From: Nemertoderma westbladi
Taxonomy: Eukaryota; Xenacoelomorpha; Nemertodermatida; Nemertodermatidae
Direction of reading: 5' to 3'
Assembly (NCBI GenBank): GCA_032718475.1
Contig: JAUCBJ010007731.1
Coordinates: forward strand, 1-52,655
Length of the DNA stretch: 52,655 nucleotides
Of this stretch, positions 1-10,081 are shown piece after piece (positions within the stretch are counted from its first letter, which is position 1; each line of letters starts with the position of its first letter). The translations under genes were made by a program, and so were the position numbers. Under the pieces are notes generated by a model, which was not told the origin of the DNA, did not search any database, and was given only the letters and a program-made list of their open reading frames with translations.

Positions 1-1058
1 CGGATGAAAAGGACACTGACGAGTTTACTCCAACTCCTTTTGACAAACAACCATCTTGGAAAGTTCCAACTTCCAACATAGGAATAAGAGAATTTCCTGT
101 AGTGCAAGTTCGAGTTCATGGTCCCAACAAGAGTTACATAGTGAACGCCCTACTTGACTCCGGCAGCACAGGAACATTCATCGATCAAGAACTAGCCGAA
201 GATATCTTTGCTGGACAACCCAAGTTCCGGACTAAATTGAATATGTCAGGAATTATGCAGGTTTGGAAATCTACCCTAACGGCAGATTACTATGTAGGTG
301 TGTTGTCCACCCCCCAGGATAAGTTAGGAACACAAGGTATAAGGTCAGTAAAAATGGTGGCTATAAAGAACTTTGCTACTACTCAAGCAGACCTTTATAA
401 TTGGGACGAAGATGAGAGCGTCCAACATCTTAAGATACCTCGATTCCAGACAGATTATCCTGGAGTGCAAATACTTATCGGCCAAAACGCGCATGAGGCG
501 CTCGAGCCATTAGAGAAACGGCCTGCTCAACCACAGCCACTACAAACCTATGCGGTAAGAACTAGAGTAGGTTGGTACTTCACTGGCCCTTCCCGTAGAA
601 CTCTCAAAGAGAGATTACCTCAACAACAGGTATACCAAGTAAAGGGGGAAGTGGAGAGCAGTGATGTGGACGACCCAACTGAGGGAACACCATACTCCTC
701 AGATAATGACGATATTAACTCCAATGTAGATCAATGGAGACATTGCCTTGGGACGATTAATCCAGCCGACATCGCTTCCAGAGGAGCAACTCCTCAAGAA
801 CTGATAGATACTCCAGGCTGGTTAGGTGGACCCGACTCCCTAAGTAAAGAAGAAGATGAATGGCCTCCCCACCTTAACCCGGCTGAGATTAGACAGGCCA
901 AGGGAGCGGAGAAAGTAACACGACAACCTAATCACCCAGCTGGTCGTTTATGTTTACTGGAAAGAGACCAAAAACTGTCCGGAAACCATGGAAGGCAAGA
1001 TACTCTTCCTACGACCACTTCCCTAATCCGACAAATATCTAGGGACTCCATAACGTAA
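1..1058 (+). pseudogene. Truncated BEL/Pao pol: protease plus RNase H/integrase remnants
   Basis: The frame is open from the left edge to TAA at 1056-1058. The first part matches the pol protease region of the long copy (20830-21540) almost residue for residue, including the aspartic-protease signature LLDSGSTGTF. At about 720 the frame jumps to sequence equal to the end of the RNase H region (IDQWRHC.GTINPADIASRG). At about 915 it jumps again to the last residues of integrase (GRLCLLERD). Both deletions keep the reading frame, so a fused product of about 350 residues could be made, but it lacks all polymerase and integrase catalytic residues. No ATG is visible inside the window because the true start lies upstream. 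Confidence 0.85.
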
Positions 1059-2680
1059 TAACATATGGAGTGGGTGTGTGACTATATCATTTTATATTTG
1101 TTTTTATTTTATATTTATGTATGTATTATTATGTAATTTTATTATAATCGTTTTCTTTAATTTTATTTAGTAGAATGTTATTTTAGAATATTTAGTAAAT
1201 TAGTGCAATATATTAGTGTTTATTACGTACATAATTACTTATAATATATATTTAGTGCGACGGCAAGAAGTAATTATTTTCTCTTTCCTTACTGTCCGTA
1301 TTATATTATAAATGCGAGACTATAGTAAGATGACATGTCAGTACTTCTTAAAGTACGGTAAAGCCACTACTATATTTAAGTATTATTGGTAGGCAGAGTA
1401 TTAGGAATGCAAAGTTCAGATCCTCGTGTCTCGGCTAAACCAAGCTCTGGGTAGACCTTGGAAACGACTTGCCTCTTCACACTGACATTGCTTCGTGCGA
1501 TATTGCTCTTCTACCTTATAACAAATAATACATATAGTAGCGTGATGTCCCTCTAACAGTAGCGTCAATCGCAAATAAATCTGTTAAACTTTTGACCATC
1601 TGTAATTCTAGTCGATTAAGATATCGTGGCACCCACCGATATACTTGAAAGACAAATTCTAGAATCAGTGGTTAACGTCCCCAGACAAGTTCTGGAATAA
1701 ATTGGTGCCCATCCTAGATATTAATTTAATATTTATTAAAATCTTTAAAATTCAGATCCGTTAACAATTCTAGTCGATTAAGATATCGTAGCACTTACCG
1801 ATACTCTTAAAAGACAAATTTCATAGAATTAAGGATCTTATGTCCCCAGACTTGCTCTGGAATAAAATTTATGTCAATTTAACATCAAATAATAAAATTC
1901 ACGGGAATAAATTAAATTCATATTTAAATGAATTTCATAAATTGTCATTTTGTGCAATTTATAACATTCCCAAAATTCCAGTAATTAATAGATCATGGGA
2001 GCGGAGATTCATATTGAGTGTGCTAAGAGTGTGAGAATCTCCAACATATAGTCAATAGCCGATAAAATTTATAAAATCATGCATAAAGAGGATATTGACA
2101 ATTAAAGAATTACTATTAAATAACATCCCAGATCTGTATGCATGAGGATTGCCCTAATTCTACCGCTAGTTTTCCATAATGTCACCATGGCAACACCCAC
2201 GCTAGAATTAGAAGCAAGTTAAAAGAACAATAAAAGGCTTGCCCCATTGCGTAGCATAAGAGTATACATAGCGCACTATTAGTATCCAAGGATACATAGT
2301 AAATACGTGACATTCTGGAAGACACTGACTAACGGACAAATGGTATGCATGTGTGCAGTAAGTAATGATTGTATGGAATTTGTGCGTTTATAGGTGAATG
2401 TTACTACTAAAGTGTGTTTACAGTAGCTAATCGCAATTGTAAAATAGCCCTAACTCTACCGAGATAACCTCAAGTGGATTCAAGCCTTTGGGACGGACAG
2501 TGGTGGGACTTGTGCCGGTTATCGTTGTCGTGCTGTGCTACATGTTGGCGTAAACACTGCGACAGCGGTACATCGGCGCTGAGAAACCCACTGTCCGGGG
2601 GCAAAAGGCCTAGTAGGAAGCGACGCCCGCTTACCTAAAATATTAACGTATATTGATATTAACAAACTCAGATAGCAAAT
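1059..2680 (+). other. Non-coding spacer between pol and ORF A (copy 1)
   Basis: This stretch has no gene. It is AT-rich and closely matches 25358-26983 of the long copy over its whole length, although it encodes no long ORF. It contains two related structured modules at about 1605-1700 and 1765-1865, described under the long copy. A conserved GC-richer block at about 2465-2630 lies just before the ORF A start. High conservation of a non-coding spacer in both copies suggests a role at the RNA or DNA level; that is inference. Confidence 0.7.
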
Positions 2681-3079
2681 ATGACGGAATTAATAGAAGA
2701 TGACCTTGGTATTAGAGAGCGATATACTCTACCTTTACAAGCGTTTGTGGATAGCTTGATACGCGGTGAAGCTGATCCGACTATTACGGAGGACGATGGG
2801 CGCTATATCGAACCGCCGATGTCCCAGGAACAACTTACGCGCGAAGCGGACTATAGAAAATTCACCGCTCGCTATACGAATCGTAATGGTACGTATATAG
2901 ACTTCTTAACTACCGGCCATCCTATCGATTTACATGATACGGACGATGTATACGCCGAAAGGGAAATGGTTCTATTTAAATATCATACCCAGCGGAGTCG
3001 TAACGATAAACCGAGAATAGATCACGAAAATTATATTCGTAACAGACTGGGAAGACGAACCAATATGCCTAGAATCTGA
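2681..3079 (+). pseudogene. Truncated accessory ORF A (copy 1)
   Basis: ATG at 2681 starts a frame whose first ~125 residues (MTELIEDDLGIRERYTLPL onward) match the start of the 672-residue ORF A at 26984. At about 3055 the sequence jumps out of frame into what is the late part of ORF B in the long copy, and the frame stops at 3077-3079. The junction falls at a short shared gaag stretch, as expected for a microhomology or template-switch deletion. The remaining fragment has no recognisable domain. Confidence 0.8.
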
Positions 3080-4129
3080 GGAGATTCAGCCTATTGCGCC
3101 CGGAACAACGACAACGATTACATCCTAGAATGGTATCAAGGTCCACAGTGTCTCACTGCGTACGATTATCGCCATGCCAACTATGTTTCTCGGCAACGTT
3201 GTCGGTTATGCGCATCGAGAGACCATGTTACGCCCATGGACACAAACGTCCGCTGTTCCTATTTCCACGAACAACCGGCGATGGAAATTTATTGCGCGTA
3301 TTGCAGATTTAATAATTTGCATATTTTTGCGGTTTGCCCTCAATTTATGACTCAATGTCATCATTGTCAATTAAAAGGACACGCCAGCTTTGATTGTCCC
3401 TTTAACCATGATTTAGAGAGCGTAGATGAAATGATTGTACTACGTTATATCAGAGCTTGGGAAGCGAACGCTGATTTACATTGTGACTCACGCCATCGCT
3501 ATTATCCCGGACGCGCCTACGAAGGAGTTTATGCGTTCCATCCATATTTGTTTGCCTCCGTCGAGCAGAAATCGCGCCTATCAAGTTATGAACTATTGAA
3601 GCGCGTTGGAGAATGTATTTCAACCAAATATGTGCGTAAATTTCTCAGGAGCATTAATCCGAGTGACATCCAGTCTTACAACTTAATAAACTTTATCCGT
3701 CAAGACCCTGCCTATGGAGACTTATTCGTCAACTCACACCCTGAGTTACAAGAAGTATATCGACGGCCTTACGAGTATCGAGCCCGCGAACGCGAGTTAG
3801 AAAGAACCATTAAACCAAGGAAGTTTCTAACGGCCTATGGTCCACCCACGGCCCTCGTTCAGACCACTCGTAAAGGACCCGTAAGAGCGGCTGTCTTGAA
3901 ACGAGCTCTCAAAGCCGTTAGACCCCTCTCCCCTGACGTTGATGTTAATCAACCCGGTACTTCGACCGGCGGATATACCGATCGCAATCCCATACCTTCT
4001 GATGCAATCATATTGCACCCTTCACCCAGGAGTTATAGCCCTCCTAGTAAAGTGGCTCGCCCCAAAGAGAAAAGGACTCTTGCTAGCTTCAAAAAACTGC
4101 GTAAACGCCGTCCGCGCAAGAAAGACTAA
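3060..4129 (+). pseudogene. 3' part of accessory ORF B/C (copy 1), zinc knuckle intact
   Basis: This is the C-terminal part of accessory ORF B/C. Near 3100 one C is missing relative to the long copy, so the 3060-3100 stretch is out of frame. From there to TAA at 4127-4129 the frame is open. It shows C-x2-C pairs (CRLC, YCAYC) and a canonical retroviral-type CCHC knuckle, CHHCQLKGHASFDC (C-x2-C-x4-H-x4-C). A mixed helical region of about 130 residues follows, then a Pro/Ser-rich, strongly basic tail ending KKLRKRRPRKKD. The 50 bp at about 3276-3325 are absent from the long copy, where their loss splits B from C. The layout suggests a nucleic-acid-binding, nuclear or nucleocapsid-like protein; function is unknown. 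Confidence 0.7.
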
Positions 4130-4207
4130 CTGTTTAGAGTATTTTTGTATTTTAGAAACTGTGATTTTGTATATTTTATAGACTTAAATCCCATTTTCTG
4201 GGAGCGG

Positions 4208-5472
4208 TGTAAAAGCTTTTGTGGGATAACTGATACGTTTGCCTTTGCTGGCCAGTTCCCCCCCAGGCGCTGGAATACTCTAAAAAAGGTTTTCTAACTG
4301 TATATATATTCCCCTCGCCCGCAAGGTACCTTTACAGGTGTTTTAACGGACATAAAAATCATTCTGCTATATACGTGTTTTAGCGGACATGGTAAGACAA
4401 AAACTTGTAATGCACCAACCACCTTTCACAGCTTAGCCGTGATGATTCATATTACGACATCTAGCAGCTGGTTGCTGACATGGAAACAGCCATTGGCCGC
4501 GTGGTTCTTTGTTTGGCTTGGGCCAATCAGGGCGGTTTTTCCTGTCGACGTGTAGCTTTTCTGCCGATCATAAGGAGAGTGTTCAGTCTTACTGTTTTAC
4601 TTGTTACTTTGTTGTTATTGCTGTCTAAGCCAGAAACACCGGCATTTTGGATAGATACTGCTGTACCGTAAACTGCTTGAATTATCGAAAGTATAAACTG
4701 TTACCGAATCGAATCACAATTAATTAATCAACCAAATCGAAAGACAGCATTAACTCACTTAATTTAATTGCATTAATCATATTGTTTGTACTGTTATTTT
4801 ACCGTCAGTTATTAATTGTACCTATTTGTTGATGGAAATATTGCTATTTGGATAATACGGATAAATCACCCAATTCCCAATTTTCTTGATAACACTACAG
4901 GTTAGAGAGACCGGCTATACATAACAATTGCGATTTATATTAATGTGGTGTGTATTGAATCCAATGTTATTTAGCAGACCCTACGTGAGTCAATTACTGC
5001 TCTCTTTATGTGTGATCAAATGTACTGACTGTCGGCAGAATAGTGTGTATGATCGTGATTGGTAACAAAGTATTTCCTAAAGAATACGCTTTATACTTTA
5101 ATCATAAGCAGTATCGTTGCGTTTTAGTATAAGTCTTAGTTCTGTTTAAATAGATAAAGCGCCACGTCCTAAAGGAACTGTTAATATTTCCCGAAAGCCA
5201 ATAATATCTGTCAGAGATTAATTATTAACGATCTATCGAATAATACATTAGGTATACACTGCAACCTTACACTGTAATAATACAATTCAAGCATCCGAAT
5301 TCAGTCTCCCGGGTGTAGATCCATCGGGTGAATGATCGCGCATGGGCTGACTTCGGCTAATGTTTTGCGTATTAGCATAAATTATTGTCGTATGCTAAAG
5401 TGGTTTTAATTAACGAAAAGACATATAAATTTTGGCAGGTTAAACTGCTAAAGGTCTTCGAAAGCGCGAACA
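4208..5472 (+). repeat. 3' LTR of BEL/Pao copy 1
   Basis: It begins TGTAAAAGC directly after the purine-rich stretch ctgggagcgg and ends GCGCGAACA. It aligns along its whole length with the 1278-bp LTRs of the long copy but is visibly more diverged, with many substitutions and small indels. It has the TG...CA ends expected of an LTR. The matching 5' LTR is outside the window, so no target-site duplication can be checked. Confidence 0.88.
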
Positions 5473-6287
5473 GCCATGATTGACATCTAGTGCAACTTCA
5501 CCAACCAAAGATCGTGGACGGGTTTTTTAATTCGTTGCCCACCAATTTCAATCACATTTCGGCACCCGGATCTCGGGGCATTCATTTCCGAGCTCCAGGT
5601 GTGGCACTACGCCGACCGGGTCCAAATGGAAGGGCTAGTAAGCGGAACACGCAACCCGACTCCCCGTCTGCCTGTCTATGCTAGGAATGATTTGGAGATA
5701 AACGTAGCTAAGGAAAACAAAAGGCATTGGCTTTAATGATAACGGGGCTATTCCTCTGGAAACTGTTTTAGTCTACTTGGATTACGCCGGCCATCGGCTG
5801 GGACGGACGAATGATGCTATTGCCCCTGTCCAAGGTGTGGTCGGTGAAGAATAAACCAACTACACACACACACTGTAGAGTACTGTAAACTCTGTATATC
5901 GGCATGTATAGTTTTTATTATAGTTTTTATAGTTTTTATATCTTTAATTGTTGCTTTAAATAATTGGATTGTTTGCTGTTTGAAAAAAAATTGAACCAGG
6001 TGAATATGTAAGTCAGTTACTTAAATTTTTCATGTATTTGTGAACCCCACGGCCCCACGAAAAATACTATTGTAATACATGTTTATATTAATATATACCG
6101 GTATAATATATAATAATAAATAAACAAATATATTTTTACTTTACGCCCATATTGGCGCCCATTATTATCATGTATACAGTACAATATACTATAATATCGA
6201 TAGAACGCGGCCAACGCACAGTACACATGGGATCTAAGTTCGCTTCTCCTTTAGCGTGTGCTAAGGATTTTGTATAAATTGGGATCT
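5473..6287. other. 0.8-kb inter-element segment, no confident gene
   Basis: This lies between the two BEL copies. The first 380 bp are GC-richer and look partly coding-like. A 40-odd-residue frame at about 5705-5852 (GFNDNGAIPLETVLVYLDYA and on) ends at TAA, but I recognise no family and see no start. The rest is AT-rich, with a short CA run near 5870 and AATAAA-like motifs near 6115. Two GGATCTAAGTTC motifs (about 6229 and 6281) at the right end belong to the array that resumes at 32543. Confidence 0.4.
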
Positions 6288-6292
6288 AAGTT
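6288..6292. repeat. Left target-site duplication AAGTT of the BEL element
   Basis: AAGTT directly precedes the 5' LTR and matches the five bases directly after the 3' LTR (32543-32547). Five bp is within the usual range for BEL/Pao integrases. Confidence 0.9.
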
Positions 6293-7570
6293 TGTAAAAG
6301 CTTCTGTGGGATATAACTGGCCCCTTTGCTTCGCAATCCAGTTTCCCCCCAGGCGCTGGAATACTCTAAAAGGTTCTCTAACTGTACATATATTCCCCTC
6401 GCCCGCAAGGTACCGTTACAGGTGTTTTAACGGACATAAAAGTCATTCGTCTATATACCTGCTTTGGCGGACATGGTAAGGCAAAAAACCCTCAATGCAC
6501 CAAATACCTTTACACAGCTTGGCCTTGATGATTCAGATTGCGACATCTAGCAGCTGGTTGCTGGCATGGAAACAGCCATTGGACGCACGGTTCTTTGTTT
6601 GGTTTGAGCCAATCAGAGCGATTTTTTCTGTCGACGTGTAGATATTCGGCCGATGATACTAGGAGTGTTCTGTCTTACTGTTTTTTCTTGATATACTTTG
6701 TTGTTGCTATCTAGGCCAGGAACACCGGCTCTAGAGTCAATTCGTTTTCATACTTTAGAAGAAACATTAGTAGGCTTAAATTATAGAGCGTATAACTGTT
6801 ATCAGTTCAATCCAGTCCATATCATATATCACATATCATACTGTTGTTCATATCATATCTTAACCTACCGTCTTAATGCTTTTACTGTTGTCATATTTTG
6901 TATTAGTTGGTTGAATATTATTTGGAGAATATTTATAAAGAACCCAAATTTCCCAATTTTCTTGATACACTACAGGTTAGAGAGACGGGTTATATATAGC
7001 GATTGTGACTTATATTATTGTGGTTTGTAGTGAATTTAATGCTATTTGATAAGCACTACATGGGTCCGTTGCTGTTCTCTTTATATATGATAAAATTCAT
7101 TGACGGTCGGCAAATTAGTGAGCAGTATTGTGTGTTACCGGTAGTGTGCATGATTGTGACTGATAACTAAGCATTTCCTAAAGAATGCGCCTCATACGTG
7201 AATCATAAGCCTTACCGACTTACCATTGTGATTAGTATAAGTCATATCTCTGTTTACTTAGATAGAGCGCCACGTCCTAAAGGAACTGTTAATATTTCCC
7301 GAAAGTGAATAATATTAGTGAGAAATTATTTATTAACGATCAATCGAATAATACAATACAGTAAGCTTACACTGCAATAATAATCTAAGCCCTCAGAATC
7401 CAGTCTCCCGGGTATATCCAGCGGGTGAATGGACGCGCACTAGGCTGGCTTCTGCTAATGTTGTGTTTATTGGTATTAAATATTTGTCATCTTCTAAAGT
7501 CTATTTATAAACCAAAAGACATATAAATTTTGGCAGGTTAAACTGCTAAAGGTCTTCAAAAGCGCGTACA
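6293..7570 (+). repeat. 5' LTR of the long BEL/Pao element
   Basis: It starts TGTAAAAGCTTC and ends GCGCGTACA (TG...CA). Its length is 1278 bp, equal to the 3' LTR at 31265-32542, with about seven mismatches by eye, all in the last two thirds. It should carry the promoter and polyadenylation signals of the element. I could not place these confidently. A 110-codon frame inside (6698-7030) exists in both LTRs only because they are recent copies; it is broken in the copy 1 LTR. Confidence 0.95.
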
Positions 7571-7608
7571 ATAACAGTTATTGACTTTATTGCAGTAAGC
7601 AATAAAGT
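7569..7608 (+). promoter_or_regulatory. Palindrome across the LTR/leader border plus adjacent hairpin
   Basis: CAATAAC-A-GTTATTG (7569-7583) is a perfect 7-bp inverted repeat lying across the LTR/internal border. ACTTTATTGC (7584-7593), loop AGTAA and GCAATAAAGT (7599-7608) form a perfect 10-bp stem that can be extended by wobble pairs. This is where the minus-strand primer site of an LTR element is expected. A normal site begins TGG, complementary to tRNA CCA, and I see none. The hairpins may take part in an alternative priming scheme; that is inference. Confidence 0.6.
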
Positions 7609-9682
7609 TGAAAGTACCGGTCGACCGGTAAACCTGAACCGGTACTTTTGTAGGTCAGTAGGCCCAACTGCCAGAACCGGTACTTCGGTAGGTCCGTAGG
7701 CCCAACTGTCCTAACCGGTACTTCCAGTATAAGTACATTAGTATTATTCGATTTTGATTATTGCATACCGGTAGGGTGTTTAAGAGATTAGGGACTGTAC
7801 ACCCCTTGTTTCTTTGGAGCTTACTTATTTCTGTCAGTTTTATTTACATGTAAGTTAATATTGAGCTGAAGACGTGTAAGTCTGCTCAGATTGTTCAGAT
7901 AATTGTAGGCCGGACTGTTGTCGGATTGTTGTTGGGTTTGGAGAGATTACGGCGTGTGTAGAGTTTGTCCAATAGAGTGCCAGTTAGTAAGTTGGGGCAG
8001 CCATAGCTGTAAGGTCAATCCCCTCTTAAAGAATAAGTCGTACTACCGTGTTAGAACGCATACTAACTAACCATTTTGGAATCTGCACATACTGTAGTTT
8101 ATTTAGGCTTGACAGTATTCTGCCAACGTTTTGGCCTGTGTTTGTTTGTGTGGTCTGTTCAGGTACCGTAATAGTTATTACTCAGATATTTTGTAGGCTG
8201 GATTGTTGTCTAGCTATTATTAGGTCTGAAGAGATTGCTGCGTGTGTGGAGTTTGTCTGATAAAGTGCCAGTTAGTAAGTTGGGGCAGCCATAGCTGTAA
8301 GGTCAATCCCCTCTTAAAGAATAAGTCGTACTACCGTGTTAGAACGCATACTAACTAACGATTTCGGAATCTGCACATACTGTAGTTTATTTAGGCTTGG
8401 TGGTAGTCTGCCAGCGTTTGGTTTGTATTTTGTTTGAGTATTCTGTACGGGTAGCGTAATATTTATTATTCAGAGTTTATGCGATTATTCGCAACATTCA
8501 TGTCCCCAAGTTTATTCCTACAGTAATTGTGCTTGTTACACATACCGTTATAGTTAAATTAACCCCGGTACTACACGGGCTGCTTGGCGTAGGTAAAGAC
8601 TGGTGACTTTGTGCTCTGGTCACTCCAGCAGATGCCGTGGTTCTTTTAACTGTTCAAGTATATTTAACTACTGATTATTTGTTTTACCAGTACTTGTACC
8701 TAATTTAGGGTTTAGTGTACAGTGCTTTCCGAAGGTAATTAGTGTGTAGGCAGTGTATTGTGTTGTAAAGTAGTTAATAGGCACGCTGGATCTGGTAGTC
8801 CGCGGTAATTAACTTCTAGGTAGGAACACTCCGTGATACATAACGTAGTACCTATAGCGATACGGCTATAGGTCGTCAGGCGGTGGTATTTTCCTATCTG
8901 GACAGTGCAATATATTTACTACTACTTATTATTTTCAAATACCGTAGTACCCTGTCCGTTGTAATAACCAGAATTCTAACCCTTTGTTAGACTGGTTTGT
9001 AGACTTCCTGTAAAATTACCCTAAAATATCTGTATAAATTATCTGTTTTAGTGTCCCATAGGTAGCACTTCACTGAGAGCGCACAGCTTCTGTGTAGTGA
9101 CTCCCCCAGAAATAATAACATTTATTTCAAATATTGACAAAACCCATTTTTAAACGGGTATATATCTATTATAAATCAACTCAAACGATTTATAAATAGT
9201 AGGCCTGCCATACAACAACTAGGTCTCAATATCAGTTGGACTACTGCTTAAATAACGGTAATAAAGTAAGTTAAAGTAACCAAGTAACCCTAAAATATTC
9301 AGAAATTCAATTATTCTAAAATAATTGACATACCGGTATTTACCATAGGCTTATTATATTTATTTCTATAAATTTGTGCTGAAATCATACCGGTATTCTG
9401 TAATTAATTCTAGTTCATAATTATACTTATATATACTATAAGTGTAAGCTGCATACCGGTATTCACGATAGGCCTATTATATATTTATATATATTTGTGC
9501 TAAAATTATATACCGGTACTCTGTGACAAACCTAGTTTACAATACTTATATATACTATAAGTGTATACCGGTATTCTAATATATTGTAATAAAATACCGG
9601 TACTAGGCCAACGGTCATACTGAATTACTAGACTTGCTTTAACTGTAACTATAGCAGTAAGCATTCAACTGTATAGCTAAAC
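7571..9682 (+). other. 2.1-kb untranslated leader of the BEL element
   Basis: There is no gene here. Directly after the LTR are two overlapping hairpins (7569-7583 and 7584-7608) and no obvious TGG-type tRNA primer site. Next comes a ~38-bp imperfect tandem repeat (about 7633-7725, 2.5 copies). A 288-bp tandem repeat follows (about 7870-8483, about 2.1 copies; copies align at 7908 and 8196). A ~112-123-bp repeat spans 9329-9580, with units starting near 9329, 9452 and 9565. The palindrome TACCGGTA is strikingly common. The rest is AT-rich leader without long ORFs. Confidence 0.75.
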
Positions 9683-9821
9683 ATGTCTGACACCCAGCAA
9701 AACCTGTCGGACAGTCTAATCGATACAACCATCTGTGACACAGATAGGAGTGTGGAGCGATTAAGAAAGGAGTTCAGCTCACCTCCTACTGAAAGAAAGG
9801 TCATCCCTCCAGTAGTAGTAT
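9683..9821 (+). pseudogene. Gag N-terminus of the BEL element, cut by LINE insertion
   Basis: ATG at 9683 opens MSDTQQNLSDSLIDTTICDT and runs about 46 codons in frame until the LINE boundary at 9821/9822. Beyond that the frame runs into LINE 3' tail sequence. Removing the LINE and one copy of the 9-bp duplication puts this stretch in the same frame as the open sequence from 17430, so this is the native Gag start. The product would be a short N-terminal Gag fragment with no known activity. Confidence 0.85.
9813..9821. repeat. Left target-site duplication of the LINE (TAGTAGTAT)
   Basis: TAGTAGTAT at 9813-9821 is repeated at 17421-17429. The two copies flank the LINE exactly, and deleting one plus the LINE restores the BEL gag frame. 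Confidence 0.85.
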
Positions 9822-10081
9822 TATTATTTATTTATTATTTATCGCGCCAATTGCGCGCAAGCGCTAGTCAAGCTAGCATTTATTTGAATTATTTTATTTA
9901 TATATTATATATTATTTATTTGTATTATCATAAAATGAAATAAAATATGTACAAAAATTACACAAAACCAAGGAAACAACCCTAGAAACAACGATGCGAG
10001 TAAAAACCAGTTACACTATATAATTCGCTGGCAACAATCTACCAGTTTATTGACACTATTGTTTGTGGGACCTGGGACACA
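9822..10081 (-). other. LINE 3' UTR and microsatellite tail
   Basis: This is 260 bp after the ORF2 stop. It is AT-rich, with a small GC-rich inverted repeat (gcgcgcaattggcgcg) next to the tail. The last ~20 bp at the 9822 end read as ATAA repeats on the - strand. A + strand frame through this region, starting at 9683, is only the interrupted gag running on. Confidence 0.7.

Larger units (their letters stand above)
1..5472 (+). mobile_element. Internally deleted BEL/Pao element, copy 1 (left end outside window)
   Basis: This is the 3' part of a relative of the element at 6293-32542, in the same orientation. In order it keeps the protease region of pol, small pieces of the RNase H and integrase ends, the pol-ORF A spacer (1059-2680), the start of ORF A, the end of ORF B/C and a 3' LTR. 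Compared with the long copy, three blocks are missing. These are roughly long-copy 21548-23325 (junction near 720), 23510-25222 (junction near 915) and 27358-30160 (junction near 3055). Reverse transcriptase, most of integrase and most of ORFs A and B are gone, so it could only move with help. The 5' LTR and gag lie outside the window. Confidence 0.9.

Noticed and set aside
6698-7030. 110-codon ORF in both LTRs (also 31670-32002)
   Set aside because: Conserved only because the LTRs are recent duplicates; it is broken in the copy 1 LTR.
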